This document shows, one piece after another, positions 1-9,431 of a DNA stretch of 57,438 nt. A program made the position numbers and the translations under genes. The DNA lies in assembly GCA_021847605.1 (NCBI GenBank), contig JAJZQN010000027.1, positions 1-57,438 on the forward strand, written 5' to 3'. A model generated the notes under the pieces. The model saw only the letters and a program-made list of their open reading frames with translations. It was not told where the DNA came from and did no database searches. Every line of letters starts with the position of its first letter. The first letter of the stretch is position 1. Source of the DNA: Pseudomonadota bacterium. Its GTDB lineage: Bacteria; Pseudomonadota; Alphaproteobacteria; Sphingomonadales; Sphingomonadaceae.

Positions 1-6
1 CCATGC

Positions 7-65
7 CACCGTTGGGGCCTGCAGCTCCGGTCGCTTCGCTCCCTTCGCTGCAGGCCCCAACGGTG
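7..65. repeat. Perfect 18-bp inverted repeat at the left edge
   Basis: CACCGTTGGGGCCTGCAG at 7-24 is the exact reverse complement of 48-65, with a 23-nt loop. It lies immediately upstream of the truncated TadG-like frame and could fold into a very stable hairpin. Whether it is part of a small inserted element, a terminator of an upstream gene or a contig-edge artefact cannot be told from this window. Confidence 0.75.
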
Positions 66-105
66 ACGCTGTTACACCATGTGACGGGACACGGCCCAGA
101 CCGGG

Positions 106-1518
106 GTGAACGGCATCTCCATCTCCACCTATGAACAGGGTGATTACAAGGCCGACACCAGCATCCCTGTTCCCAATCGTTTCGTGGCCAATGCATCGGG
201 CGGCACCGCCATGCGCGTCGAATTGCAGCAGCGAGCGCCGCTCTTCTTCGCAAAACTTCTTGTCGGCCGCGATGGCGTAGACCTGCGCGCCCGTGCCGTA
301 GCCCGTCGTACCAATGCCGCCGCCTTCTCGCTCAGCACCGGCCTTGCCTCGATCAGCGGCGGCGTGCCCAACATGCTTCTGTCCAGCCTCGCAGGAACCG
401 AACTCAACCTGTCGGTGCTGGACGTACAGGGATTGGCCAGCCTCAATCTCAACCTCCTCGGCTTTGCCGATGCCTTGCGCATCAGGACGGGCCGCAATGG
501 CCAGACCTATGGCGAATTGTTCAATGCGGAAATTCCGCTATCGGACATTATCGGCGCCATGGCCGACAGCGCCACCGGCAGCTCGACCGCCTCCGCATTG
601 CTGGGCGTGGCGGGAAGGGTTGCGGGCAAATCCCTGCGCCTCAACGACGTCATAGACCTGGGACCGATGAAAGGTTCAGCCAGCTCCACCGGCCAGCCTA
701 ACGTCGTTCTTGATGCACTGTCGCTGTTACGCATGGTGCTTAGCCCACCGTCGAACACAGCCATTCCCATGGACATCAGCGCTTCGATTCCGGGCCTCAC
801 TTCCACCCGCCTCACACTGGTGACGAGTTCGGGTACGGCCAGATCCCCGATGCTGACCGTCACGGACAGCAACGACGTCATCCTGCGAACGGGTCAGATG
901 CGCCTCTATCTGGACAGTTCTGTCAGTGTATTGTTACCCGGCATCGCTTCCTTGCGCATCCCCGTCTATGTCGAAATGGCTGCGGCCGAAGCCCGGCTTT
1001 CCAGCATCAATTGCGCCGGCGGTTCGTCGGGGAACGGCGTCACCCTGTCGGTCACACCATCGATCGGTTCGGCCGCCATTGCCGATGTGGATGCAGCGGC
1101 CCTCACCAATTTCTCCAGCCCGCCCAATATGCGCCCGGCAGTTCTGGCGCAGATATTGTTTTCCGTGACCAAAGTGACTGGCTATTCCAATATCGCCCTT
1201 GGCGGCGTTCACAGCCAGAGCGTCTCTTTCAGCACCAGCGACATCAGTTCTCACACCGTAAAGCAGGTCAGTACACAGGATTTGACGCAAGGACTGACGT
1301 CCAGCCTGGCAGAAAAGACTCAAGTCAACGTCTCGGTACTGGGTATCAACGCCCCGCTCAGCCCGCTGGTCTCCCCGGTCTTCTCCCTGCTGGGAACGAC
1401 CGCGCCGTTGCTGGATGGCGTGTTGAACAGTGTCACCAGCACCTTGGGCGTACGCCTCGGCAATGCCAGCGTTCAGGTCCACGACCTGCGCTGCGGCATG
1501 CCGACGGTCGTCGCCTGA
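106..1518 (+). CDS. TadG-like pilus-assembly protein, 5'-truncated
   Basis: Resembles the TadE/TadG-like (DUF2134) proteins of sphingomonads, which are membrane-anchored proteins linked to Tad/Flp pilus assembly. About 470 residues are readable, including the typical segment FFAKLLVGRDGVDLRARAVA near residue 48 and a C-terminus ending LRCGMPTVVA. What is missing is the N-terminal transmembrane helix and the first roughly 100 residues of the family. The frame opens only after a TGA at 82-84, and another in-frame TGA lies at 64-66, so the listed GTG at 106 is just the first start-like codon and probably not a real start. The gene is either disrupted close to the 18-bp inverted repeat or affected by a contig-edge error. 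Convergent with alaS. Family call fairly sure; integrity doubtful. Confidence 0.65.
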   Translation: MNGISISTYEQGDYKADTSIPVPNRFVANASGGTAMRVELQQRAPLFFAKLLVGRDGVDLRARAVARRTNAAAFSLSTGLASISGGVPNMLLSSLAGTELNLSVLDVQGLASLNLNLLGFADALRIRTGRNGQTYGELFNAEIPLSDIIGAMADSATGSSTASALLGVAGRVAGKSLRLNDVIDLGPMKGSASSTGQPNVVLDALSLLRMVLSPPSNTAIPMDISASIPGLTSTRLTLVTSSGTARSPMLTVTDSNDVILRTGQMRLYLDSSVSVLLPGIASLRIPVYVEMAAAEARLSSINCAGGSSGNGVTLSVTPSIGSAAIADVDAAALTNFSSPPNMRPAVLAQILFSVTKVTGYSNIALGGVHSQSVSFSTSDISSHTVKQVSTQDLTQGLTSSLAEKTQVNVSVLGINAPLSPLVSPVFSLLGTTAPLLDGVLNSVTSTLGVRLGNASVQVHDLRCGMPTVVA

Positions 1519-1556
1519 ACGGACGGCGAAGAACCGCCGCCCGCCTTATCCGATCG

Positions 1557-4220
1557 TCAGGCCGGCACCGCCGCCAGCGCCGCCTTCACCGCATCGATCG
1601 CGGCCTGCGCCTTGTCCCCATCGGGGCCACCGCCCTGCGCCATGTCAGGACGGCCGCCGCCGCCTTTGCCACCCAGCGCTTCCACACCGGCGCGGACGAG
1701 ATCGACGGCGCTGAACGTGCCGGTCAGGTCATCGGTGACACCGACGGCAATCGTGGCGCGTCCGTCGATCACGGCGAGTACGGCGGACACGCCGCTGCCC
1801 AGCATTTTCTTGTTACCATCCACAATGCCGCGCAATTCCTTGGGGTCGAGGCCATCGATGACCTGACCCAGGAAATCCACATTGCCGACCTTTTCCGGCC
1901 CGGCGGCCTTCGCGGCGCCTCCACCGCCCAGCGCCAGCGCCTTCTTGGCATCGGCCAGTTCACGCTCCAGCTTACGGCTCTGTTCGACCAGAGCGGCGAT
2001 ACGGGCGGGCACGTCGTCGGGCGATGTCTTGAGCGCAGCGGCAGTCTGACGCAGCTTATCGTCGCGGTCGATCAACCACAGGCGCGCGGCCTCGCCAGTC
2101 AGCGCTTCGATACGGCGAACACCGCTCGACACGGCGCTTTCCGACACGATCTTGAACAAGGCAATATCGCCGGTAGCGCGGACATGGGTGCCGCCGCACA
2201 GTTCGACCGAATAGCTATTGCCGCCCGGTTCACCCGGCACACCCATGGAAAGGACGCGGACTTCATCGCCATATTTTTCGCCGAACAGCGCCATCGCACC
2301 CGCCGCAATCGCGTCGTCCGGGGTCATCAGGCGGGTCGTAACCTCTTCATTATGGCGGATCTGCGCGTTCACGTCGGCCTCGATCTTGGCGATCTGGGCA
2401 TGGGTCAGTGCTTCGGGATGGCTGAAGTCGAAGCGCAGGCGCTCCGCCGCGACCATGCTGCCCTTCTGCGTGACATGCGCGCCCAGTTCCTTGCGCAGCG
2501 CGGCGTGCAGCAGATGGGTGGCGCTATGGTTGGCGCGGATGCGATCGCGACGCTCGACATCGACCGACAGGTTCACTGTGTCGCCAACCTTGACGCTACC
2601 TGCGCTGATCATGGCCTGATGCGCGTGCAGACGGCCAAGCGGCTTGGACGTGTCGGCAACCTCAGCCACCAGCCCGCCCAGCGAACTGATGATACCCGCG
2701 TCGCCATTCTGGCCGCCGCTTTCGCCATAGAAGGGCGTCTGGTTGGTGATGATCGTCACGCTGTCGCCAGCGGCCGCGCTCCCGATATTCGCGCCATCCT
2801 TCACGATGGCCAGCACTTCGCCCTCGCCCTTGGTGGACGAATAGCCGATAAATTCGGTGTTGCCGGCCTTTTCCGCGATGTCGAACCAGATTTCGTCCGA
2901 CGCCTTTTCGCCCGAACCCTTCCACGCAGCCCGCGCGGCAGCCTTCTGCTCCGCCATGGCGGCGTCGAAACCGGCGCGATCCACGCCCAGCCCCTGCGTG
3001 CGCAGCGCATCTTCGGTCAGGTCATAGGGGAAGCCATAGGTGTCATAGAGCTTGAACGCCGTCTCACCGGGCAGCGTGCCGCCCTCGCCCAGCCCCACGG
3101 TCGCTTCATCCAGCAGCTTGAGGCCGTTTTCCAGCGTCTTGCGGAACCGGGTTTCCTCGCGCAGCAAAGTTTCCTCGATCAGCGGCTGGGCGCGGACCAG
3201 TTCGGGATAGGCACCGCCCATTTCCGATACGAGGCTCGACACCAGACGATACATCAACGGATCTTTCGCCCCGATGATATGCGCGTGACGCATCGCGCGA
3301 CGCATGATCCGGCGCAGCACATAGCCACGACCTTCATTCGCGGGCAACACGCCGTCCGCAATCAGGAAGCTGGTGGAACGCAGATGGTCCGCGATCACGC
3401 GATGGCTGGCCTGAAACTCGCCATCGGTTGCCGTCTTCGTCAGCGCCGCGGAATCCGCGATCAAGGCCTTGAACGTGTCGGTATCATAATTGTTATGGAC
3501 GCCCTGCATCACCGCCGCGATGCGCTCCAGACCCATGCCGGTGTCGATCGATGGCTTTGGCAGTTCGCTGACGATCTCGTTCGCTTCCTGCTCATATTGC
3601 ATGAAGACGAGGTTCCAGATTTCGACGAAGCGGTCGCCATCCTCCTCCGGCGATCCCGGAGGGCCACCCCAGATATGGTCGCCATGGTCGTAGAAGATTT
3701 CCGAACATGGACCGCACGGCCCACTGTCACCCATCGCCCAGAAATTATCCTTGGTCGGGATGCGGATGATCTTGTGATCGGGCAGGCCCGCAATCTTCTT
3801 CCACAGGTCGAACGCCTCATCGTCCGTGTGATAGACGGTCGCGGTCAGCTTTTCGGCGGGCAGCCCCCATTCCTTGGTCAGCAGCGTCCAGGCATGATGG
3901 ATCGCCTGTTCCTTGAAATAGTCGCCAAAGCTGAAATTACCCAGCATTTCAAAGAAAGTGTGGTGGCGCGCCGTATAGCCGACATTGTCGAGGTCGTTAT
4001 GCTTGCCCCCGGCGCGGACCGACTTCTGGCTCGACGTCGCCGTCTTGTACGGCCGCGTTTCCAGCCCCGTGAAGACATTCTTGAACGGCACCATACCGGC
4101 GTTCACGAACATCAGCGTCGGGTCGTTGTGCGGCACCAATGGCGCCGACGGAACGATGGTGTGGCCGTTGGCCCCGAAATAGTCGAGGAAAGAGCGGCGA
4201 ATGTCGTTGGTCGAGGTCAT
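1557..4220 (-). CDS. alaS: Alanine--tRNA ligase
   Basis: Charges tRNA-Ala in the cytoplasm. The 887-residue length is normal for bacterial AlaRS. The class II catalytic core is N-terminal ([13 protein letters not shown] near residue 38, and [17 protein letters not shown] around 165-180). The editing domain carries zinc-ligand motifs HSATH around residues 563-567 and CGGTH around 671-675, so mischarged Ser/Gly-tRNA clearance should be intact. The C-terminal C-Ala domain ends in a Gly-rich segment ([16 protein letters not shown]). The ATG at 4220 gives the usual start [15 protein letters not shown]. It is the last gene of a minus-strand run after the M24 peptidase, with a 78-bp gap. Identification is certain. 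Confidence 0.98.
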   Translation of the reverse strand: MTSTNDIRRSFLDYFGANGHTIVPSAPLVPHNDPTLMFVNAGMVPFKNVFTGLETRPYKTATSSQKSVRAGGKHNDLDNVGYTARHHTFFEMLGNFSFGDYFKEQAIHHAWTLLTKEWGLPAEKLTATVYHTDDEAFDLWKKIAGLPDHKIIRIPTKDNFWAMGDSGPCGPCSEIFYDHGDHIWGGPPGSPEEDGDRFVEIWNLVFMQYEQEANEIVSELPKPSIDTGMGLERIAAVMQGVHNNYDTDTFKALIADSAALTKTATDGEFQASHRVIADHLRSTSFLIADGVLPANEGRGYVLRRIMRRAMRHAHIIGAKDPLMYRLVSSLVSEMGGAYPELVRAQPLIEETLLREETRFRKTLENGLKLLDEATVGLGEGGTLPGETAFKLYDTYGFPYDLTEDALRTQGLGVDRAGFDAAMAEQKAAARAAWKGSGEKASDEIWFDIAEKAGNTEFIGYSSTKGEGEVLAIVKDGANIGSAAAGDSVTIITNQTPFYGESGGQNGDAGIISSLGGLVAEVADTSKPLGRLHAHQAMISAGSVKVGDTVNLSVDVERRDRIRANHSATHLLHAALRKELGAHVTQKGSMVAAERLRFDFSHPEALTHAQIAKIEADVNAQIRHNEEVTTRLMTPDDAIAAGAMALFGEKYGDEVRVLSMGVPGEPGGNSYSVELCGGTHVRATGDIALFKIVSESAVSSGVRRIEALTGEAARLWLIDRDDKLRQTAAALKTSPDDVPARIAALVEQSRKLERELADAKKALALGGGGAAKAAGPEKVGNVDFLGQVIDGLDPKELRGIVDGNKKMLGSGVSAVLAVIDGRATIAVGVTDDLTGTFSAVDLVRAGVEALGGKGGGGRPDMAQGGGPDGDKAQAAIDAVKAALAAVPA

Positions 4221-4298
4221 GGGGGCGATTTAGTGGGAAGCGGCCCGCCGCACAAGCGGGGGTTTTCATCCCATGTTCATGAAAATCGCACGCGGCGG

Positions 4299-5558
4299 TC
4301 AGCCGATCGGTTCCTCGATCGACGCTGGCGGCTTTGAAAACCATGCAGCCCCCTGCGCGGTCATATGGAAGCAATCCTCCATCCGCACGCCCATCGTACC
4401 GGGCAGATATAGCCCCGGCTCGTTGGAGAAACACATGCCCACGTCCAGCCTGGTCGCCTCTCCATGGACAAGGTTGACCGGCTCATGCCCCTCCATGCCG
4501 ATGCCATGGCCGGTTCGGTGCGACAGGCCCGGCAACGCATAACCGGGGCCGTAGCCCTGACTCTGATAATATCCTCGCACCGCATCATCCACCGATCCGG
4601 CCGCCGCGCCCAGCTTCGCCGCGGCAAAGGCGATCTTCTGCCCCTGCGCTACATCAGCCCACACCCTGCGCTGCTGCGTGGTCGGGCTTGCGCCATGCAC
4701 CCATGTCCGGCTGATGTCGGACTGATAATCCTCGACCGTACAGCCGCAATCCATCAGGACGACCTCACCAGCGCGCACCGCCTGCGGCTTGCCCGACCCG
4801 TGCGGATAGGCCGCTGCCTCGCCCAGCAGGATCAGGTTGAACTCCACCTTGCCACCCAGTTGCACCGTCGCCGCACTCATCAGTGCGCCTATGTCGGCCG
4901 GGACCATGCCCGCCTTCACCTGTGGATAGGTCCAGCGATAGGCCGCCATGGTGACGTCCGCCGCCTTCTGCATCAGGGCGATCTCGGCCGCCGTCTTACG
5001 CATGCGGATCGCGCGGGTCACTGGGTCTTTCACCCATGTCGCGGACGGCATCGCCGCCTTCAGCCCGTCGACCGCGAAATAACGCACCGTCTCCTCTATG
5101 CCGATCCGCCCCTTGTTCAATCCTTTGCTGGTCAGGAAATCGGCAATCGGCGCATAGGGGCTTTCATGTTCCTGCCACACGCGCACTTCGGCCGGGATGC
5201 CCAGCGACTCCTCGATCGACGGTCGCTCGAAAAACGGACAGACGATCATCGGCGCGCCGCTCGCCGGGATCACCAGCGCGGTCAGCCGCTCGCTGCGCCA
5301 CCATCGCACGCCGCTATAGTAAATCAGGCTCGCGCCCGGCTCCACGATCAGCGCATCGATCCCGGCCGCCTGCATCGCCTTTTGCGCACGGGTGAGCCGG
5401 TCCGCGCGCTCCGCCTTGCCGATCGGCATGACGCCACCCGTCATCGACGCCAGCGCCTCACCTGCCTTTTCCTGTGCGAACAGGCGCGGACTGACCATTG
5501 CGGCCGCCATGCCCATGGCGCCCTGAAGCAATAATGTGCGGCGATCAGGCATAAGCAT
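4299..5558 (-). CDS. Tat-exported M24 family (Xaa-Pro-type) metallopeptidase
   Basis: A 419-residue M24 'pita-bread' peptidase, likely an Xaa-Pro aminopeptidase-type enzyme. The N-terminus PDRRTLLLQGAMGMAAAM resembles a Tat signal (RR followed by a hydrophobic stretch), so it probably acts in the periplasm. Dinuclear metal ligands can be read in order: Asp in LMDCGC and in SDISRTW, His in HRTGHGIGMEGHE, Glu in SNEPGLY and Glu in VRMEDCF. Two starts are possible, ATG at 5558 and ATG at 5552 (MPDRR); both overlap the end of the upstream GST gene, by 14 or 8 bp, implying translational coupling. The substrate is unknown. Family call is strong. Confidence 0.9.
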   Translation of the reverse strand: MLMPDRRTLLLQGAMGMAAAMVSPRLFAQEKAGEALASMTGGVMPIGKAERADRLTRAQKAMQAAGIDALIVEPGASLIYYSGVRWWRSERLTALVIPASGAPMIVCPFFERPSIEESLGIPAEVRVWQEHESPYAPIADFLTSKGLNKGRIGIEETVRYFAVDGLKAAMPSATWVKDPVTRAIRMRKTAAEIALMQKAADVTMAAYRWTYPQVKAGMVPADIGALMSAATVQLGGKVEFNLILLGEAAAYPHGSGKPQAVRAGEVVLMDCGCTVEDYQSDISRTWVHGASPTTQQRRVWADVAQGQKIAFAAAKLGAAAGSVDDAVRGYYQSQGYGPGYALPGLSHRTGHGIGMEGHEPVNLVHGEATRLDVGMCFSNEPGLYLPGTMGVRMEDCFHMTAQGAAWFSKPPASIEEPIG

Positions 5559-6171
5559 AATGTCCCCCGGTTTTCAGCGCCGCCTGATAAGCCGGTCGCG
5601 CATGCATGTCTTTTAGCCATCGGATAATATGCGGCCGTCCTTCATCCAGCCCGCCTCGCGATCGCGACGCCTCCAGCGGAAAGCTCATCATCATATCGGC
5701 AGCGGTAAAGGCGTCCCCTGCAAAATAGGGACGTGTCGCCAGTTCGCCTTCCAGCCAGTCGAGATGATCGTCCAGCATCCGCTGCACCGTCGGCCGCGCC
5801 GGGCGCCCCAACAGGCCCAGCTTGCCGACGACCAGCAAAGCCAGCAGCGGCGGCATCATCGATCCTTCGGCATAATGAAGGAACTGGCGATACAGGATCG
5901 CACCTTTGGCGTCGCCCGGCGGACCGAACCGGCCGCCAGCCCGCGCAACCAGATAATCCATGATCGCGCCCGTCTCGATCAGGCGATGGCCGTCGACCTC
6001 AACAACCGGCGACCGCCCCAGCGGATGGATAGCACGCAGCGCTTCAGGTGCGCGCATCGTCCTGCGATCGCGCTCATAACGGCGCACGTCATAGGGTTCG
6101 CCCAATTCCTCCAGCAGCCACAGCACACGCTGCGACCGGCTATTGTTCAGATGATGGACGATGATGGCCAT
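5545..6171 (-). CDS. Glutathione S-transferase family protein
   Basis: A 208-residue cytoplasmic GST. The N-terminal thioredoxin-like domain starts MAIIVHHLNNSRSQRVLWLL; the Ser residues of NNSRS are candidates for activating glutathione. The typical cis-Pro segment GRSPVVEVDG and the acidic ETGAI motif (residues about 54-70) complete the GSH site. The C-terminal helical domain contains FAGDAFTAADMMMSFPLE, the usual N-capping-box region. The last codons overlap the start of the M24 peptidase, so the two form a small operon. The substrate cannot be inferred; conjugation, peroxidase or isomerase roles are all possible in this family. Confidence 0.92.
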   Translation of the reverse strand: MAIIVHHLNNSRSQRVLWLLEELGEPYDVRRYERDRRTMRAPEALRAIHPLGRSPVVEVDGHRLIETGAIMDYLVARAGGRFGPPGDAKGAILYRQFLHYAEGSMMPPLLALLVVGKLGLLGRPARPTVQRMLDDHLDWLEGELATRPYFAGDAFTAADMMMSFPLEASRSRGGLDEGRPHIIRWLKDMHARPAYQAALKTGGHYAYA

Positions 6172-6237
6172 GACGTGCCTCCCATGCTGCGCGCAGGGAC
6201 ATGGCTAACGCAGCGCGGGAAGGTTGCCAAGCCAACC

Positions 6238-6279
6238 AACTCCGTTCGCTTCGAGCGACGTCGAGAAGCGAACGGAGTT
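6238..6279. repeat. Palindromic dispersed repeat; possible glcB terminator
   Basis: AACTCCGTTCGCTTC (6238-6252) is exactly repeated in reverse complement at 6265-6279 around a 12-nt loop. It belongs to the same family (core TTCGAGCGAAGTCGAGAA) as copies at 33775, 40083 and 55702. It starts 8 bp after the glcB stop and may act as its terminator or mRNA 3' stabiliser. Confidence 0.75.
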
Positions 6280-6286
6280 TGAAACG

Positions 6287-8401
6287 TCAGGCGACTTCGA
6301 GCGCGCCCTGCGCTTTCTGCCGCGCGCGATAGGCATGGAGCAGCGGTTCGGTATAGCCGTTGGGCTGGGCAACGCCTTCAAACACCAGCGCGCGGGCCGC
6401 CTGAAACGCCAGGCTATCCCCTTCCCGCCCGCTCATCGGTTCGTAAAGCGGATCGCTCTCATTCTGCGCATCGACCTTCGCCGCCATCCGCGTCAGCGCG
6501 GCATCGACCTGTTCGCCGGTGCAGATGCTGTGCAGCAACCAGTTGGCCATATGCTGCGAAGAAATGCGCAGCGTCGCACGATCCTCCATCAGGCCGATGT
6601 CATGAATGTCGGGAACCTTGGAACAGCCAACACCCTGATCGATCCAGCGGACGACATAGCCCAATATGCCCTGCGCATTATTGTCCAGTTCCTGCGCGAT
6701 TTCCTCTTCCGAAAAATTGCGCCCCGTCGCGACCGGAATGGTCAGCAACTTGTCGAGCGAAGCAATGCCCTCGCCCTTGCGCTCTTCCTGACGGGCAAAA
6801 ACGTCCAACCGATGATAATGGGTCGCGTGCAGCGTCGCCGCGGTAGGAGATGGAACCCATGCGGTGTTCGCGCCGCTCCTCGGGTGCCCCATTTTCTGCT
6901 CCAGCATGTCGGCCATCCGGTCCGGCGCAGCCCACATGCCCTTGCCGATCTGCGCCCGGCCCGACAGTCCACAGGCAAGGCCGATCTGAACATTGCGATC
7001 CTCATAAGCGACGATCCAGTCGCTCGTCTTCATCTCACCCTTGCGGATCATCGGCCCGGCCTGCATCGACGTATGCATCTCATCGCCCGTGCGGTCGAGG
7101 AAGCCGGTGTTGATGAACATGATGCGGTTCTTCACCGCTGCGATACAGGCGGCCAGATTAGCCGATGTGCGTCGCTCCTCATCCATGACGCCGACCTTCA
7201 GCGTATGGCGCCCCATACCCAGCATATCCTCGATCGCGTCGAACAGCCGGTCGGTAAAGGCCGCTTCCTCCGGTCCATGCATCTTGGGCTTGACGATATA
7301 GACGCTGCCGGTGCGACTGTTGCCGCCCGTTTTTTTCAGGTCGTGCAGCGCGATCAGGCTGGTGACGATGCCATCCAATATGCCCTCTGGCGCTTCGCTT
7401 CCATCGGACAGGCGAACCGCCGGCGTCGTCATCAGGTGGCCGACATTGCGGACGAACAACAGGCTACGTCCCGGCAGGGTAAAGCCCTTGCCGTCGGGCG
7501 CCGTATAGGCCCGGTCGGGGTTGAGGGCGCGGGTCATCATCCTGCCTCCCTTCTCGAATGTCTCGGTCAGGTCGCCCTGCATCAGCCCCAGCCAGTTGGC
7601 ATAAGCGGCAACCTTGTCCGACGCATCGACCGCCGCGACCGAATCCTCCAGATCGCAGATTGCCGTCAGCGCCGATTCCAGAATGACGTCGGAAATGCCC
7701 GCCGCATCGGTCGCGCCGATCGGATGATCCTTGTCGAAAACAACCTCGATATGCAGGCCGTTGTTGCGATACAGCCGCCCCTTCGCGCTCGCGCCGACAT
7801 ATTGCGTGGGATCGGCCAGAATGATGTCGCCACTGGTCAGGTCGGACCAGCTTCCGCTCGCCAGCGGAACCGCTTCGTCCAGAAATTTCTTGGCCCATGC
7901 GATAACCTGCGCGCCACGCGCCGGATCAAACCCCTTGCCGCTCGCCGTGCCGGGGATCGCGTCCGTGCCATAGAGCGCGTCATACAGGCTGCCCCAACGC
8001 GCATTGGCGGCGTTCAGCAGGAAACGGGCATTCAGGATGGGGACGACCAGTTGCGGCCCGGCCATGCGCGCGACTTCATCATCGACATTCTTGCTGCCGA
8101 CCGTGAACAGCGCGGGTTCAGGAACCAGATAGCCAATCTCGCGCAGGAACGCCTGATAAGCGGCGTTGTCATGCGGCTTGTCCGCCCGCGCCTCATGCCA
8201 GGCGTCGATCTGCACCTGCAACGTATCGCGCTTGCTCAACAGCGCCGCATTTTCCGGTTCGAAGCGCGCGAATATCCCCGCAGCCCCGGCCCAGAAGGCA
8301 CCCGGTTCGATGCCCGTGCCGGGCAAGGCCCGCTGCTCGATGAAATCGGCCAGCGATTGCGCGACTTTCAGGCCAGCGCGGTTGATCATCAGGTCGGTCA
8401 T
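6287..8401 (-). CDS. glcB: Malate synthase G
   Basis: Condenses glyoxylate with acetyl-CoA to malate (glyoxylate shunt and glycolate use). At about 704 residues it has the length of isoform G rather than the shorter isoform A. Active-site segments are visible: the Arg of [12 protein letters not shown], the acidic [29 protein letters not shown], and the C-terminal [18 protein letters not shown] and [12 protein letters not shown] with the catalytic Asp region. The ATG at 8401 ([10 protein letters not shown]) is preferred over the GTG at 8410 because it fits the family and has GGAG about 8 nt upstream. Divergent from a LysR regulator, with the malic enzyme just beyond it, so the three genes may form a C2/malate module. 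Confidence 0.97.
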   Translation of the reverse strand: MTDLMINRAGLKVAQSLADFIEQRALPGTGIEPGAFWAGAAGIFARFEPENAALLSKRDTLQVQIDAWHEARADKPHDNAAYQAFLREIGYLVPEPALFTVGSKNVDDEVARMAGPQLVVPILNARFLLNAANARWGSLYDALYGTDAIPGTASGKGFDPARGAQVIAWAKKFLDEAVPLASGSWSDLTSGDIILADPTQYVGASAKGRLYRNNGLHIEVVFDKDHPIGATDAAGISDVILESALTAICDLEDSVAAVDASDKVAAYANWLGLMQGDLTETFEKGGRMMTRALNPDRAYTAPDGKGFTLPGRSLLFVRNVGHLMTTPAVRLSDGSEAPEGILDGIVTSLIALHDLKKTGGNSRTGSVYIVKPKMHGPEEAAFTDRLFDAIEDMLGMGRHTLKVGVMDEERRTSANLAACIAAVKNRIMFINTGFLDRTGDEMHTSMQAGPMIRKGEMKTSDWIVAYEDRNVQIGLACGLSGRAQIGKGMWAAPDRMADMLEQKMGHPRSGANTAWVPSPTAATLHATHYHRLDVFARQEERKGEGIASLDKLLTIPVATGRNFSEEEIAQELDNNAQGILGYVVRWIDQGVGCSKVPDIHDIGLMEDRATLRISSQHMANWLLHSICTGEQVDAALTRMAAKVDAQNESDPLYEPMSGREGDSLAFQAARALVFEGVAQPNGYTEPLLHAYRARQKAQGALEVA

Positions 8402-8430
8402 GCAATCCACTCCAGTTGTTGAAGCCTTTA

Positions 8431-8460
8431 TAGACGCATCGTATTATGCCGTGTAGACGC
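8431..8460. promoter_or_regulatory. Possible LysR-type operator between glcB and lysR
   Basis: In the 96-bp divergent gap, TAGACGC occurs at 8431-8437 and again at 8454-8460, a 23-bp step (about two helical turns). An AT-rich stretch with CTAT...ATAG at 8459-8475 follows. This is consistent with a divergent LysR control region, but no perfect T-N11-A palindrome is present. Confidence 0.35.
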
Positions 8461-8497
8461 TATTATTAGAATATAGTCATTCCTGTGGTGAACGAAT

Positions 8498-9421
8498 ATG
8501 ATGGACCCCGACCATGAATTGTTCGTGACGATCGTCGACGAAGGCGGCCTTGCCGCCGCCGGTCGCCGGCTCGGCATATCGCCGGCCATGATGTCGAAAC
8601 GCCTCGCCCGTCTGGAGGATCGGCTTGGCGCCCGGCTCGTCCATCGCACCACCCGCCGCCTGTCGCTGACCCCGGCCGGAGAACGCCTCCACACCGACCT
8701 GCGCAGCATCATCGCCTCGCTGGATGAAGCGGAAAGGCGCGTCTCCGGCGCATCTGCCACACCGTCCGGCCCCCTGCGCATCAGCGCCCCAACATCCTTT
8801 GGCCGCATGCATGTCGCGCCCTATCTCCACCTCTTTCTGGAGGCGCACCCTCGCATCGACCTCAGCATCGACCTGTCGGATGACTATGCGGACCTCATCG
8901 CCACCCGGTCCGACCTTGCCATCCGCATCGCCGCCGAACCCGGCCCCGGCCTTATCGCCCGCCGCCTGGCCGCCAATCGCCGCATCCTGTGCGCTGCCCC
9001 TGCCTATCTCGAACGGCACGGCATCCCGCGCAGCATTGCCGATCTCAAAACCCATCGACTGCTGGCGGCGGAGGGGCAAATGCCCTGGCGCGTCGTCGGC
9101 CCGCGCGGTCCGGTCGCCATCGACGGGCGCAGCCATGTCCGCACCAACAGCAGCGAAGTCATACGCGAACTCACCCTGTCGGGCGCGGGCATTGCCTTGC
9201 GCTCGCTGTGGGACATCAGCGCAGCATTACAGAGCGGAGAGGTGCAGCAAATCCTGCCCGATCATGAAGGGTCGAGCGATGTCGCCCTCTATGCCGTGCA
9301 ACTGGCGCAGCCCAATCCACCGCCCAGCATCACCGCCTTCGTCGATTTTCTGGCCCGCCTTTACGCTCCTGTTCCACCTTGGGAACGTTCAGCCATTGCC
9401 CTAGGGGAACCAACCCTCTAA
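8498..9421 (+). CDS. LysR family transcriptional regulator
   Basis: A 307-residue LTTR. The N-terminal winged helix-turn-helix covers about residues 5-62 (GGLAAAGRRLGISPAMMSKR, then LEDRLGARLVHRTTRRLSLT). The C-terminal periplasmic-binding-like effector domain begins near SGPLRISAPTSFG at about residue 90. Two adjacent ATG codons (8498 and 8501) offer alternative starts. It is transcribed divergently from glcB and ends 10 bp before maeB, the arrangement of an LTTR controlling its neighbours. A role in glyoxylate/malate metabolism is inference from position only; the effector is unknown. Confidence 0.92.
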   Translation: MMDPDHELFVTIVDEGGLAAAGRRLGISPAMMSKRLARLEDRLGARLVHRTTRRLSLTPAGERLHTDLRSIIASLDEAERRVSGASATPSGPLRISAPTSFGRMHVAPYLHLFLEAHPRIDLSIDLSDDYADLIATRSDLAIRIAAEPGPGLIARRLAANRRILCAAPAYLERHGIPRSIADLKTHRLLAAEGQMPWRVVGPRGPVAIDGRSHVRTNSSEVIRELTLSGAGIALRSLWDISAALQSGEVQQILPDHEGSSDVALYAVQLAQPNPPPSITAFVDFLARLYAPVPPWERSAIALGEPTL

Positions 9422-9431
9422 GGCCACCTGC

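Noticed and set aside
1011..4337. 1108-codon plus-strand open frame over alaS
   Set aside because: Antisense to a certain alaS gene and compositionally biased (Arg/His/Gln-rich); typical GC-rich shadow.
6224..8422. 732-codon plus-strand open frame over glcB
   Set aside because: Antisense shadow of malate synthase G with no protein family features.
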